A DNA stretch of 64,000 bases from Thermogemmatispora sp042408965 (GCA_042408965.1 JBHOQN010000003.1:5824-69823), one strand, 5' to 3'; positions 17,613-26,505 are shown, counted from the stretch's first letter. The notes: a model not told the origin generated them from the letters alone. A program made the numbers and translations.

Positions 17613-18194
17613 ATGCAACAACAACAACAGCACTCCGCTGATTATGACCTGCTGGCCGTTTTCAGCGATGAGGCGAAAGCCGGCGAGGCCGAGCAGAAGT
17701 TGCGCAAAGCGGGGTTTGGAGAGGACGAGATCTATCGTCTGAGTGCCGGGAGCATTCGTGGTGGGGAATTTCGCGAGCACGGTCCGCGACGGGATCGCAG
17801 CGCCTTTTTCTTGCGCACCACCCGCAGCGGTCCCTCGCCCCTGCAGCTAGCTCTCCTGGCCGTTGTCGCGGCCGTGGTGCTGGGGATCGTGGCCTTCGGC
17901 GTGGGATTCGCCTTCCCTGCGTCAGAGCACGGCTTCATTGTCCTGCTCGGCGTGGTCCTTGGCCTTATCGCGGGGCTGCTCTTCGGCGTCATCAGAGGCG
18001 GGCGCGTACGTGGAGCCATTGGGCAGGATCTCTCAAAGGTCCCGTCCACGGCCGCGGCGTCCTCGCGCCAGGCGCGCACCATCGTCGCCCTGCGTCTGCC
18101 CGATCCTGAAGACATCCGCCGCAAGTCCCGGGCGCGCGCCATTCTTCTCAATGCCGGAGGCCGGCTGGACCGCAGCGTTGGCCGTCAGGAGTGA
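17613..18194 (+). CDS. Small membrane protein with a GSP17M-like N-terminal segment
   Basis: A 193-residue protein. The start at 17613 has AGGAG seven bases upstream, whereas an upstream in-frame ATG at 17568 has none. Residues about 10-45 (DLLAVFSDEAKAGEAEQKLR followed by KAGFGEDEIYRLS) resemble the fold that precedes membrane helices in heat/stress-induced YflT/GSP17M-like proteins. Two adjacent hydrophobic helices follow at about 82-106 and 111-135, then a cytoplasmic tail with many Arg residues. The function is unknown; the similarity only suggests a stress-related membrane protein. TATAAT occurs at 17541-17546 and could be its -10 element. Confidence 0.6.
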   Translation: MQQQQQHSADYDLLAVFSDEAKAGEAEQKLRKAGFGEDEIYRLSAGSIRGGEFREHGPRRDRSAFFLRTTRSGPSPLQLALLAVVAAVVLGIVAFGVGFAFPASEHGFIVLLGVVLGLIAGLLFGVIRGGRVRGAIGQDLSKVPSTAAASSRQARTIVALRLPDPEDIRRKSRARAILLNAGGRLDRSVGRQE

Positions 18195-18756
18195 GGCCGC
18201 GCGCCAGCGCAGCGCGAGAGACGATCTCATCATACCAGCCGGGGGAGGAGCGAGCGATACGCTGCCTCCCCCTTTCTCTGGCCTCTGGCGCGCCGGGCGT
18301 GTGAGGGAGGGAGCTGTCGGGTTGAGGGCGCTTCACGGGATCTGCCTGCAGAGAGATGTTCCCATTCACGATCGGGCGTCGGCTGCATGCTGACGAGATC
18401 CCCTCCCTGGAGAGGAGCAGCAGGAGCGTGGGCCTCGGGAGTCGCCCGATCGATCGGGATGGAGGCGCTCGGCCAGACGTGCGCCACCCGGCGAGGGAGG
18501 TGCGCAGGCGGATGCCGAGGGTCGGGGCGCAGACGAGCAGGCGTGGGGAGAGGAACCGACAGAGGACACGGGGTAGCCCTGGAGGTGTTCCGGAGAGCGG
18601 AACTGTCGATAACGAGAGGCTGGTGAAAGTCCTGCCACTCCGTGTAGAAAACACTGGTAATATCTTGGTTTCTCGATTAGAATAGATTTAAGAACCGGCA
18701 ATGCAGAGCCTGCGCAGAACACTAGCACTATCTATTGTATTGGGAGAGAGCCAGCT
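18195..18756. other. Intergenic region with possible structured RNA upstream of clpS
   Basis: No gene is credible in these 560 bases. Between 18557 and 18608, CGACAG pairs with CTGTCG and encloses smaller hairpins (TTCCG with CGGAA at 18588-18602), so a compact branched RNA is possible. It is followed by a low-GC stretch and a TAGAAT that may be a -10 element for clpS near 18675. The structure fits no riboswitch family I know. Confidence 0.3.
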
Positions 18757-19065
18757 ATGACCGGTGACAGTCTGCCACCATTCAAGCTACAGGTTGACCT
18801 TGAGAAGCTCTCGCGCATGCGCGATGCTCTTTTCCCGCCCTATAAGGTGATTCTCTTCAATGATGATGAGAATACGATGGATTACGTCGTCGCCGCGCTC
18901 CTGCACGCGGTGAACAGCCTCACCCTGCCAGAGGCCGAGCGCATCATGCTCACCGCGCATGTCACGGGCAGTGCCGTGGTGGTGGTCTGTCCCAGGGAGA
19001 CGGCGGAGTACTATCAGGAGCGCCTGCTGAGCTATGGTCTCACAGCAACGATCGAGCCAGATTGA
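18757..19065 (+). CDS. clpS: ATP-dependent Clp protease adaptor ClpS
   Basis: A 102-residue ClpS. It recognises N-degron substrates (proteins with bulky hydrophobic N-termini) and delivers them to the ClpA/ClpC chaperone of the Clp protease. After a 25-residue flexible N-terminus come the conserved KVILFNDDENTMDYVV (about 28-43; the Asn-Asp pair and following acidic residues line the N-end pocket) and the helix around HAVNSLTLPEAERIMLTAH. The C-terminal strand includes VVVVCPRETAEYYQ. The usual His that follows TAHxxG is represented as TAHVTG. GGGAGAG lies about ten bases before the ATG. No Clp ATPase or clpP is adjacent in the window. Confidence 0.93.
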   Translation: MTGDSLPPFKLQVDLEKLSRMRDALFPPYKVILFNDDENTMDYVVAALLHAVNSLTLPEAERIMLTAHVTGSAVVVVCPRETAEYYQERLLSYGLTATIEPD

Positions 19066-19207
19066 GCTGAGCGTGCCGCGGCTGCTTTTCGCTGGCACAC
19101 TCATCGTCCTGACAGACGCAGCGTCAATGCGATCTCTGTGTATTTCAACCATTGACGCTGCCGATCTTTGCACTTAGAATCTCTAGAGGGTTTGTAGGGA
19201 GACAGCT

Positions 19208-19273
19208 ATGACGCCCCCTCCCAAGGGGTCGAACACCGAAACGAAGATGATGCTGTTTTGTCATATTCGATGA
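19208..19273 (+). CDS. Candidate 21-residue leader peptide upstream of the usp gene
   Basis: An ATG at 19208 preceded by AGGGAG at six bases opens a 21-codon frame (MTPPPKGSNTETKMMLFCHI and a final Arg) that stops at 19273, 14 bases before the ATG of the universal stress protein. Its stop lies at the edge of the next ribosome site, as expected for translational coupling. It is too short to be tested by codon use; the ribosome site and spacing are the only support. Confidence 0.4.
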   Translation: MTPPPKGSNTETKMMLFCHIR

Positions 19274-19287
19274 AGAGGGGAGACATT

Positions 19288-19878
19288 ATGGTTCACCTAT
19301 GGCGCTCGAAGACCCGAGAGGAGAGCCAGACCACCAAAGCTCCAGGGGTGGGAGCCACCGGCGATATTGCCGTTATTGTCGAGGGCAAAAAGCTGGACAC
19401 GGAACTCGTCAGGCTCGCCTGCTTAATGGCCCGGCGGGCCAAACGCAAGGTTCACCTGGTTCATGTGATTGAAGTTCCTCGTACCCTCCCCCTGAAGGCC
19501 GTCCTCACTGATAAGTCAACCGCCGCCAACAAGCTACTCTCCGAGGCTATTGCCATTGCCGAAGATGCCGGTTGCGATGCTGTGGCGGAGATCGTCCAGG
19601 CTCGTGACGCAGGCCCGGCCATTGTAGAGGAGGCTCGCGACCACGGCTGCGCCCTGATCATGCTCGGACTGGTGCGTAGCCAGCGTGCACAGAACAATCT
19701 GGGGAAGACGATTCCATATGTGCTGATGAATGCTCCCTGCCGCGTATGGGTGATTCAGGACCCCGATGGCGCGGTTGGAACGCTCGGCGCCACGGGCGCG
19801 AGCCCGGCGGCGGCAGCGGTCGCCAGTGGAGCTGACTCGCCCGGCGGAGCTGACTCGCACAGCGCTTCGACGTCATAG
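19288..19878 (+). CDS. Universal stress protein (UspA family)
   Basis: A 196-residue protein with one Usp domain at about residues 22-155. The domain begins GDIAVIVEGKKLDTELVRLA (about 22-41). It contains KVHLVHVIEVPRTLPLKAV, an extended helix with Ala and Glu, DAGPAIVEEARDHGCALIML and the last strand CRVWVIQDP. The ATP-binding pattern G-2x-G-9x-G(S/T) is not recognisable, so it may be a non-nucleotide-binding type. The C-terminal 40 residues are Ala/Gly/Ser-rich and disordered. The ATG at 19288 follows GGGGAG at an appropriate distance; in-frame alternatives at 19258 (TTG) and 19270 (ATG) lack a site of similar quality. A short upstream frame at 19208 may control it. Confidence 0.82.
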   Translation: MVHLWRSKTREESQTTKAPGVGATGDIAVIVEGKKLDTELVRLACLMARRAKRKVHLVHVIEVPRTLPLKAVLTDKSTAANKLLSEAIAIAEDAGCDAVAEIVQARDAGPAIVEEARDHGCALIMLGLVRSQRAQNNLGKTIPYVLMNAPCRVWVIQDPDGAVGTLGATGASPAAAAVASGADSPGGADSHSASTS

Positions 19879-20032
19879 CTCCCGGAGAACGCTCACATCA
19901 GCATGGCTGTCTTTCTTCCAGGGTGCCACTTCCACGAACCTGCTCAACAGTCTCAGGCTCAGGAGGCATACTGCCCCTTGCTATCGCTATCGCGGTCAGC
20001 AGCTCAATGGCAGAGGCTGGCAATGGCTGCTT

Positions 20033-20060
20033 CTGACTCTCTGAGAACGTATGCTATAAT
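20033..20060 (+). promoter_or_regulatory. Candidate promoter for the GAF protein
   Basis: TATAAT at 20055-20060 is a perfect -10 hexamer, and CTGACT at 20033-20038 is a partial -35 at 16 bases spacing. The start codon of the GAF gene is 76 bases downstream. Confidence 0.5.
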
Positions 20061-20135
20061 GAGGGCAGGTTCGGATTCTTCTTGTTGTGAAGTCGAGAGG
20101 CCACTACACCCTCTACCCTGGGAGGAGCCAGACCG

Positions 20136-20738
20136 ATGACCACCAACCCTCAGAGTGCGAGCCCACCGCCGCGCTCGCATAAGGACTACTACACTGCTCT
20201 GCACCAGGCGGCGCTGACCTTTTCTTCGAGCCTGGAGCTGGATCGTGTGCTGCAGAGCATCGTCAAGAGCACGACCGAGGCCATGCAGGTCAAGGCCTGC
20301 GTGCTGCGTCTGCTCAATAAGCGCACGGGACAGTTGGAGATCAGCGCCTTCTATGGTCTCAGCGATGACTATCTGGCCAAAGGCCCCGTTGATGTCTCCC
20401 ATAGCCCCATTGACCACGAAGTGCTCGCCAGTGGCACCTCTGTCTTTATCCCCGATGTGCGCGTTGATCCGCGCTTTCAGTATCAGGAGGCCGCGCGTCG
20501 CGAGGGCCTGATCTCCCTTCTGTGCGTGCCGCTGGAGGTGCGTGGAGAGGCGATCGGCGTTCTGCGCGTCTACACTGGAGAGCCGACCACGTTTAATGAC
20601 AATGATGTGCAGTTTTTGACGGTGCTGGCCAGCCTGGCCGCTCTCTCCATTGAGAACGCCAGACTGTATGAGAACCTCAAGAATTCCTACGATGGAGTCA
20701 TGGATGCGCTCTGGGGGAGCAGCATCAGACAGCCATGA
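20136..20738 (+). CDS. GAF domain protein
   Basis: A 200-residue protein that is almost entirely one GAF domain (about residues 20-180). It starts with the helix ALTFSSSLELDRVLQSIVK, then ACVLRLLNKRTGQLEI, the loop SPIDHEVLASGTSVFIPDV, the strand LLCVPLEVRGEAIGVLRVY and the final helix FLTVLASLAALSIENARLYE. GAF domains bind small ligands or act as dimerisation modules in signalling; no output domain is attached here, so it may work as a separate sensor or partner subunit. GGGAGGAG is ten bases before the ATG. The gene is single and convergent with DUF711. Confidence 0.88.
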   Translation: MTTNPQSASPPPRSHKDYYTALHQAALTFSSSLELDRVLQSIVKSTTEAMQVKACVLRLLNKRTGQLEISAFYGLSDDYLAKGPVDVSHSPIDHEVLASGTSVFIPDVRVDPRFQYQEAARREGLISLLCVPLEVRGEAIGVLRVYTGEPTTFNDNDVQFLTVLASLAALSIENARLYENLKNSYDGVMDALWGSSIRQP

Positions 20739-20874
20739 GCGGCCGGAAGAGCAGGCTTTGCACACGAGCCACGCCGGCCCTTGTTCTCCCAGCAGTGTCG
20801 TGGGTAGCTGGTGATGGAGCAGGAGCCCCCACGTGCACTTCTCGGCGATGTGCTGATCTCTGCGTTCACTGCGT

Positions 20875-22059
20875 TCAGCGAATGAGCGTGTTCGTCAGGT
20901 AAGGCGAGCTGAAGGCCGTCCTCTGACCTGCCTTTTTGCCCGGCACGGGGAAGAGTCGCGCCGAGAGGGGCTTGCGCAGGCGCAGTGCCAGCGTGGCGAC
21001 GTCCAGCAGCAGGCGCGCGATGCTCTCGGGGGCGCTATCGCCGGCCAGAGGAATGGTATCCAGGCCGGTGCCACAGACGGCGGAGTAGAGCAGGAGCTGC
21101 TGGGTGTGGACCCGTCCCTCTTCCCAACGCCGCCCTAGCAGCGCGTCTTCTAGCACAGGGAGCATGAGGCCGCAGTAGCCACAGGTGGGCAGATGGCTGT
21201 GTTGCAGACCGCGTGTGATGGCCGCCGCTACGGTCAGGGTCCCATCGTCGCCCACCGCGCCGTAGCCGCAGGCCTCCAGCGCTGTGACGATGCTTTCCTC
21301 ACCGAGCGGCGCTGGCGAGAGGTCGATTCCGCCGAAGCGCAGTCCCTGTGCATGGCAGAAGCGCTGCGCTATCTCGACCACGGTGGCGAGCTGCTCGTCG
21401 AGCGTTGCCTGGACTGTGGCGCTGATCTGCTCCGGTGTCAGCGGCTGGCCTGTGTGGCGGACCGCCTCCTGCAGGGCCGCGCTGAGGAGTCCTGCCCCCT
21501 GCATGCCCAGCGCCAGGCTGCTGGGACCGGCATGGTAGGCTGCAGGAAAGAAGGGGCTGCCTGCTTCGACACAGGCCAGCATGGCAAAGCGGAAGTTGGC
21601 GAACCCTTCCTCGCTCTCGTGTGCCAGCCGCAGCATGAGGCGCGCGACATGGGGAGCGGCCGCCAGCCGCAGCCCATCGGCGGTACTGGCCAGCAGCACA
21701 CTGGCATTGAGCGCAGCCCCGGTGTTGAGCAGGTCGGGGATGAGCGCAAGGCGCTCCAGCGGAAAGGCTGGCTGCGCGGCCCGGGCCGGTCCCAGCGAGC
21801 AGAAGCTCAGCCCGGCCTCGTCGAGCATGGCCTGGAGCGCGCGTGCGTAGTCCAGCAGCGCGGCGGACGACCAGTCAGCAAGATCATCGAAGAGCGGACG
21901 GGTCACCAGGCGCGTCGTCTGCACCTCGTAGCCGGCCTCTGTGTAGCGCGCGCTGGCCTCTCTGAGCAACCGAGCCGCGCGCGTGACGCTCGTTGCTGTG
22001 AGCGGATGGGCTTCTTCCAGCCCCAGGCTGAGAGTACGAATGGGCGCCGGGAACGGCAT
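20875..22059 (-). CDS. DUF711 / UPF0210 family protein
   Basis: A 394-residue protein of the DUF711 (UPF0210) family, which is distantly related to glycyl-radical enzyme folds but has no proven reaction. Diagnostic segments are FFPAAYHAGPSSLALGMQGAG in the middle region (starting near residue 170), LRFGGIDLSPAPLGEESI, TCGYCGLMLPVLED and the hallmark CGTGLDTIPLAGD near residue 335. Most of the N-terminal 130 residues are Ala/Leu-rich helices. It is cytoplasmic, with no signal peptide. The product has the family's usual length (about 400-450) on the short side. The ATG is preceded by AGGAGG. It stands alone, divergent from the helicase gene. Confidence 0.85.
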   Translation of the reverse strand: MPFPAPIRTLSLGLEEAHPLTATSVTRAARLLREASARYTEAGYEVQTTRLVTRPLFDDLADWSSAALLDYARALQAMLDEAGLSFCSLGPARAAQPAFPLERLALIPDLLNTGAALNASVLLASTADGLRLAAAPHVARLMLRLAHESEEGFANFRFAMLACVEAGSPFFPAAYHAGPSSLALGMQGAGLLSAALQEAVRHTGQPLTPEQISATVQATLDEQLATVVEIAQRFCHAQGLRFGGIDLSPAPLGEESIVTALEACGYGAVGDDGTLTVAAAITRGLQHSHLPTCGYCGLMLPVLEDALLGRRWEEGRVHTQQLLLYSAVCGTGLDTIPLAGDSAPESIARLLLDVATLALRLRKPLSARLFPVPGKKAGQRTAFSSPYLTNTLIR

Positions 22060-22312
22060 GGCAAAACCTCCTGGAATCAGGGGATGCTCTCTGTTGCGTG
22101 TGGCGAGCTGCCGCGAACTTCAGGGAGCCCGCCTCTCACAGGATACGCCATGGCGGCCCGCATTGCCAGGCCTGTATCGCCGGCGAGAGGAGGGCGTTCT
22201 GTCTCCCGGCCTTGTCAGGAGCATCGCTCTGGAGTACACTATCCTGCGATAGATAGCCGCGAGGCTCTCCGCAGCACAGTGAAGCGAGAAGACGATCATT
22301 GAGCCGCACGCC

Positions 22313-25300
22313 ATGATGACACAGCACGAGCAGCAGCCAGCAACCGGCTGTTTTATGTGTGCCCTGGACCGCGCCTGCGCCACTGCGCAGCTGGAGGGGC
22401 GCATCCTGGCTGCCTGGGAGCGCTCCTCGCACGGGGAGGCCGTTCCCTGCCTCCTGCTCGCCAGCAACGATGGGCTGATCTCCCTGCAGTTGACGCACTA
22501 TTATCGGCGTCTGGTCCACGAGCTGCGGGCACGCGGTCCGAGCGTCCGCGGCCTGAAGCTGCGCGTCTACCATCTGCCCGATCCGCCGCAGGTCGGTGAG
22601 CGCCACGGGCGTCTCATGCACCACTACCGCGCAGGCCCCTGCACGCTGGCCGTGGTTGAGCCAGATACCCTGCTGAACATCACCGATCTCACCTACGCCG
22701 AGTACTGTACACGCCAGTACTTGCTGCAGCGGCTCATTCCCGCGCCGCCCTCCGCAGCCACGCTGCGTGGCAACCTGGTGCATACCTGCTTCAAAGAGCT
22801 GCTCAAGGAGCATGACCGCGGCGCCCTGATGGCGGAGGCGGCAGAGGCCGGCGGTGCGGGTGAGCCTGACACGGAGCAGGCCCCGCTGGCGGTTCTGCGT
22901 CGTCATCTGAAGCAGGCCCTGGAGCGCAGCCGCGTCGAACTGGCGATGGTCAATATCCTCCCCGAACACCTGGAGGCTGAGGCGCTGCCCCATCTAGAGA
23001 GCTTGGCGGCCTGGTTTGAGCAGCAGCGGACGACGCTCTGGGACGCGCCCTCTACTACAGACGAGCAGCAGGTCCGCGCCGAAACGTTCCTGCTGGCGCC
23101 GGAGATCGGCCTGAAGGGCCGGCTCGATCTCCTCTGGAAGCAGGGCGAGCGGCGCCGCCTGCTGGAGCTGAAGACCGGCGGCGCCAGCGGCCACCTGCCG
23201 CGCAGCCATCACCGCTGGCAGGTCCATGGCTATCATGCCCTGCTGGCCGTGCGCCGCAATGCGCGCGCCCGCGAAGCTCAGGCAACCTTGCTCTACAGCG
23301 GCACCCCCGGCCAGGCTCAGTCCTTTGGTATTCCCTTCTCCGTGCGTGAGCTGCAGCGTGTCAATGAGCAGCGCAACCTGCTGGCCATCAGCCACGTCAC
23401 CGGCGAGCCGGCGGCGCCGCCGGGAGGAACACGCTGCGCACACTGCGCCCTCCTCAAGGAGTGCCATCACATCTCCTGGCTCCTGGGCTGGCAGCCTCCA
23501 CGGCCCGGCCAGGGCCCCGGCGCGGACGGCGAGGCAGACGCAGCTGGACTGTTGCCGCCCATTCCCTTCAGTGAGGAGGATCGCACCTTTTTCGCGCGCT
23601 ACTATCATCTCCTGCACCAGGAGGGGCGCGAGAGCGAGGCCCAGCAGGCCATCCTCTGGCAGGCTCCTGTCGAGGAGCACGTTGAGCGTGGCATGGCTAT
23701 CCGTGGCCTGGAGCCGCTGGGGCCGCCACAGCCAACCGGACAGGGAGAGTGGCTCCAGCATTTCCGCTGTGAGAATACCTCCGAGCTGCGCAGCGGCGAT
23801 GAGGTGCTGCTCTGCGAGGACCATCCGATCAGCGGTGAGATCGTGACGGGCACGATCGTCGATATCGGCGCCCGCCATGTGACGCTCTGGACCCCCGAGC
23901 TGATCGCCCATCCAACGTTGATCGAGCGCCACGGAGCCGATATTGTGCATGTCCGCACGCTCCAGAATCTGCTGCGCTGGCTACAGGTCGAGCAGCGCCT
24001 GCGTGACCTCATCAACGCGCGCCGGCGGCCGCGCTTCAGCAGCGAGCCAGTTCCCCCGCGCCCGGACTTCAATGCCGAGCAGAATCTGGCTCTCACGCGC
24101 GCCCTGCAGATGCAGGACTACCTGTTGATCCACGGCCCTCCTGGTACTGGCAAGACCGCCGTCATCGCCGAGATCGTCCAGCGGCTCTGTCAGCGCGGCG
24201 AGCGCGTCCTGCTGGCCGCTTTTACCAATCAGGCGGTTGATACCATGCTCAAGCGCCTGGAGGCCGAGGGTTTCCGCGACTACGTGCGCCTGGGACATGA
24301 GCGTAGCGTCGCCGAGGATATCCAGCAGCATCTGCTCAAGAATCTCTCCCTGGAAGGCGAAGCGGGCCAGCCGGAAGATCTACGCGCCGTCCTGCGCACG
24401 CTGCCGGTGGTCGCCTCGACGACGGCCACCTGGTCCTCTGAGAAGTATGCTCCCGCTGAGAATGGCCTCGACGAAGCCCCTTCTCTGCTGCGTTTCGACG
24501 TTGCCGTGATCGATGAGGCCAGTCAGTTGACCGTACCGGCTCTGCTGGGCGCGCTGCGTTTCGCGCGGCGCTTTATCCTGGTCGGTGATGAGAAGCAACT
24601 GCCACCACTCGTGCTGAGCCGCGAGGCCGCGCAGGCAGGCCTGCGCGAGTCGCTCTTCAGCAGCCTCAAACACCATGATGAGGCCTATCTGGCTGCCCAT
24701 CCCGAGGCCGAGAGCGCCTGTGTGGCCCTGAGGACCCAGTATCGCATGCACGCCAGGATCGCCGCCTTCGCCTCGCGCGCTTTCTATGCCGGCCAGCTAC
24801 GTGCCCATCCAGCCGTGGCGCGGCGGCTCCTCGAACTTCAGGCCCCCCGCGGCTCGCGGCCGGCGGAGCGCCTCGAGGTGCTGCGAGCGCTGCAGCCGGC
24901 GCTGCCGCTGGTCTTTCTTGACGTGACCACACCTGAGGTCGAGGCCCGCCTCAGCAATGCCGAGGCTCGTCTCGTGCGCGCCCTCGTCATCGCTCTACTG
25001 GCGCGCGGCATCGCCCCCGCCGATATTGGCATCATTGCTCCCTACCGTGCCCAGGTTGCCAATCTGCGTCGTCATCTGGTCTGGAAGCAGCAGGCTGGCG
25101 CGCCGCCTCCTGCGCTGACGATCGATACCGTGGATCGCTTCCAGGGCGGCGAGCGCGCCGTGATCATCATCTCCTTCGCCACGACGCAGCGACCTGCCCC
25201 GGAGAGCCTGCTGTACGAGTTCCTCACCGACGCGCAGCGTCTCAATGTCGCCCTGACGCGCGCTCAGCGCAAGCTGATCCTGGTCGGCCATGCTGCCGCC

Positions 25301-25375
25301 CTGGGAGATCTGCCCGTCTTTCGGGATGTCATCGCCTATTGTCGTGAGATGAACGCCTTCATTCCCTTGAAGTAG
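22313..25375 (+). CDS. Dna2-like nuclease-helicase (RecB/Cas4-type nuclease with Fe-S cluster plus SF1 helicase)
   Basis: A 1020-residue fusion. The N-terminal third is a PD-(D/E)XK nuclease: a first cysteine in EYCTRQYLLQRL, the helix LRGNLVHTCFKELL, the acidic residue in LKGRLDLLW, the catalytic LLELKTGG (about 280) and three further cysteines in CAHCALLKEC (about 378), a pattern expected for a 4Fe-4S cluster. The C-terminal part is a superfamily 1B helicase: HGPPGTGKT (about 607), AFTNQAVDTML, VIDEASQ (about 732), GDEKQLPP, TQYRMH (about 806), TVDRFQGGER and LNVALTRAQRKLILVG. It should unwind and trim DNA ends or flaps. No second nuclease or RecB/AddAB partner is adjacent, so it works alone or with distant partners. 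The ribosome site is weak. Confidence 0.9.
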   Translation: MMTQHEQQPATGCFMCALDRACATAQLEGRILAAWERSSHGEAVPCLLLASNDGLISLQLTHYYRRLVHELRARGPSVRGLKLRVYHLPDPPQVGERHGRLMHHYRAGPCTLAVVEPDTLLNITDLTYAEYCTRQYLLQRLIPAPPSAATLRGNLVHTCFKELLKEHDRGALMAEAAEAGGAGEPDTEQAPLAVLRRHLKQALERSRVELAMVNILPEHLEAEALPHLESLAAWFEQQRTTLWDAPSTTDEQQVRAETFLLAPEIGLKGRLDLLWKQGERRRLLELKTGGASGHLPRSHHRWQVHGYHALLAVRRNARAREAQATLLYSGTPGQAQSFGIPFSVRELQRVNEQRNLLAISHVTGEPAAPPGGTRCAHCALLKECHHISWLLGWQPPRPGQGPGADGEADAAGLLPPIPFSEEDRTFFARYYHLLHQEGRESEAQQAILWQAPVEEHVERGMAIRGLEPLGPPQPTGQGEWLQHFRCENTSELRSGDEVLLCEDHPISGEIVTGTIVDIGARHVTLWTPELIAHPTLIERHGADIVHVRTLQNLLRWLQVEQRLRDLINARRRPRFSSEPVPPRPDFNAEQNLALTRALQMQDYLLIHGPPGTGKTAVIAEIVQRLCQRGERVLLAAFTNQAVDTMLKRLEAEGFRDYVRLGHERSVAEDIQQHLLKNLSLEGEAGQPEDLRAVLRTLPVVASTTATWSSEKYAPAENGLDEAPSLLRFDVAVIDEASQLTVPALLGALRFARRFILVGDEKQLPPLVLSREAAQAGLRESLFSSLKHHDEAYLAAHPEAESACVALRTQYRMHARIAAFASRAFYAGQLRAHPAVARRLLELQAPRGSRPAERLEVLRALQPALPLVFLDVTTPEVEARLSNAEARLVRALVIALLARGIAPADIGIIAPYRAQVANLRRHLVWKQQAGAPPPALTIDTVDRFQGGERAVIIISFATTQRPAPESLLYEFLTDAQRLNVALTRAQRKLILVGHAAALGDLPVFRDVIAYCREMNAFIPLK

Positions 25376-25388
25376 AGAGGAGCGGTTT

Positions 25389-26369
25389 ATGCAGCAGAAA
25401 AGCGTTCTGGTCGTTGGTAGTCTGAATATGGACCAGGTGGTGCAGGTTCCTCGCCTGCCTGTGGCCGGCGAGACCCTCCTGGGCACGGGTAGGCTGAGGC
25501 TCGTGCCCGGCGGCAAGGGCGCCAATCAGGCGGTGGCCATCGCGCGTCTGGGGGCACCCGTGGCCATGGCCGGGCGCGTCGGCCGTGATCCCTTCGGGGA
25601 GCGGCTGCTGCAGGCGCTGCGGACCGCTGAGGTTGATCATAGGCTGGTGGAGGTCGATGAGGAGCAGGCCAGCGGAACAGCGTTCATCTTTCTCGTGCCC
25701 GAGGGCGAGAACGCCATTATCGTCGCGCCGGGGGCGAACATGCAGGTCGGCGCCGATCACGCCCATCTGGAGCGCATTGAGCAGGCTCTTGCCGCTGCCA
25801 GCGCGCTGGTGCTCCAGATGGAGATTCCGCTGCAGACCGTGGAGACGCTGATTCACGCCGCGCATCGTGCCTCGGTACCCGTGATTCTGAACGCTGCGCC
25901 AGCTCAGGTACTCTCCGCTGACGCCTTGCGCCAGGTCGACACCTTGATCGTCAATGAGCAGGAGGCCCTGACTCTGGCGACAGCGCTGCAGGATTCAGCC
26001 TTGCCAGCGTCAGGATCGGCAGAGGATCTGGAGGCCGTGCGGGCCGTGGCCATGCGCCTGCACGAGCATGGCGTTCCCAGCGTGGTCGTGACGCTGGGGT
26101 CCAGGGGCGCTCTGCTGGTTACGGGTGGCCTGGGCGCCGGTGCTCAGGTGCACTCCCTCCACGAGCCGGCGCCGCGCGTGGAGATTGTCGATACGACAGC
26201 GGCTGGCGATTGCTTTGTGGGTGCCTTCACTGTGGCCCTCCTGGAGCAGTATCCGCCGGAGAGCGCCCTGCGCTTCGCCGTCTATGCCAGCGCTCTGAAG
26301 GTGACGCGCTTCGGTGCCCAGTCTGGTCTGCCAGAGCGCGCCGCTGTGGAGGCCTTTCTGCAGAGGTAG
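25389..26369 (+). CDS. rbsK: Ribokinase (PfkB family sugar kinase)
   Basis: A 326-residue PfkB-family kinase best matching ribokinase, which phosphorylates D-ribose at O5 with ATP. The start VLVVGSLNMDQVV, the sugar-binding loop VPGGKGANQAVAIARLGA (about residues 40-57), the second loop NAAPAQ and the ATP/anion-hole motif DTTAAGDCFVGAF (catalytic Asp near residue 274) are present in order. AGAGAGGAG precedes the ATG, which begins 13 bases after the helicase stop, so the two may be cotranscribed although functionally unrelated. A GC palindrome with a T-run directly follows. Other PfkB substrates cannot be excluded. Confidence 0.9.
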   Translation: MQQKSVLVVGSLNMDQVVQVPRLPVAGETLLGTGRLRLVPGGKGANQAVAIARLGAPVAMAGRVGRDPFGERLLQALRTAEVDHRLVEVDEEQASGTAFIFLVPEGENAIIVAPGANMQVGADHAHLERIEQALAAASALVLQMEIPLQTVETLIHAAHRASVPVILNAAPAQVLSADALRQVDTLIVNEQEALTLATALQDSALPASGSAEDLEAVRAVAMRLHEHGVPSVVVTLGSRGALLVTGGLGAGAQVHSLHEPAPRVEIVDTTAAGDCFVGAFTVALLEQYPPESALRFAVYASALKVTRFGAQSGLPERAAVEAFLQR

Positions 26370-26391
26370 ACCGGGGCTGCAGAGGACCCCC

Positions 26392-26410
26392 GGGCCGGCG
26401 CCGGCCCTTT
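26392..26410 (+). terminator. Terminator after ribokinase
   Basis: GGGCCGGCGCCGGCCC at 26392-26407 is a perfect 16-base palindrome followed by TTTT. The T-run is also the start of the -35 element of the next promoter, so the terminator and promoter abut. Confidence 0.6.
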
Positions 26411-26438
26411 TGACAAACGCCGCGCCGTGCGCTATAGT
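26410..26438 (+). promoter_or_regulatory. Near-consensus sigma-A-type promoter
   Basis: TTGACA at 26410-26415, a 17-base spacer and TATAGT at 26433-26438. This is the best promoter match in the window, upstream of the DUF59 gene at 26506. Confidence 0.8.
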
Positions 26439-26505
26439 TATGGGGAACCTAATTCCTACCATGGTGCTGGGAATAACAGACCAATGACAGAAGGAGCTGC
26501 GAGCT

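Noticed and set aside
18615..18640. Cobalamin-riboswitch-like words (GGTGAAAGTCC) upstream of clpS
   Set aside because: The surrounding conserved core and the B12-box pairing are not found, and the downstream gene has no cobalamin link.
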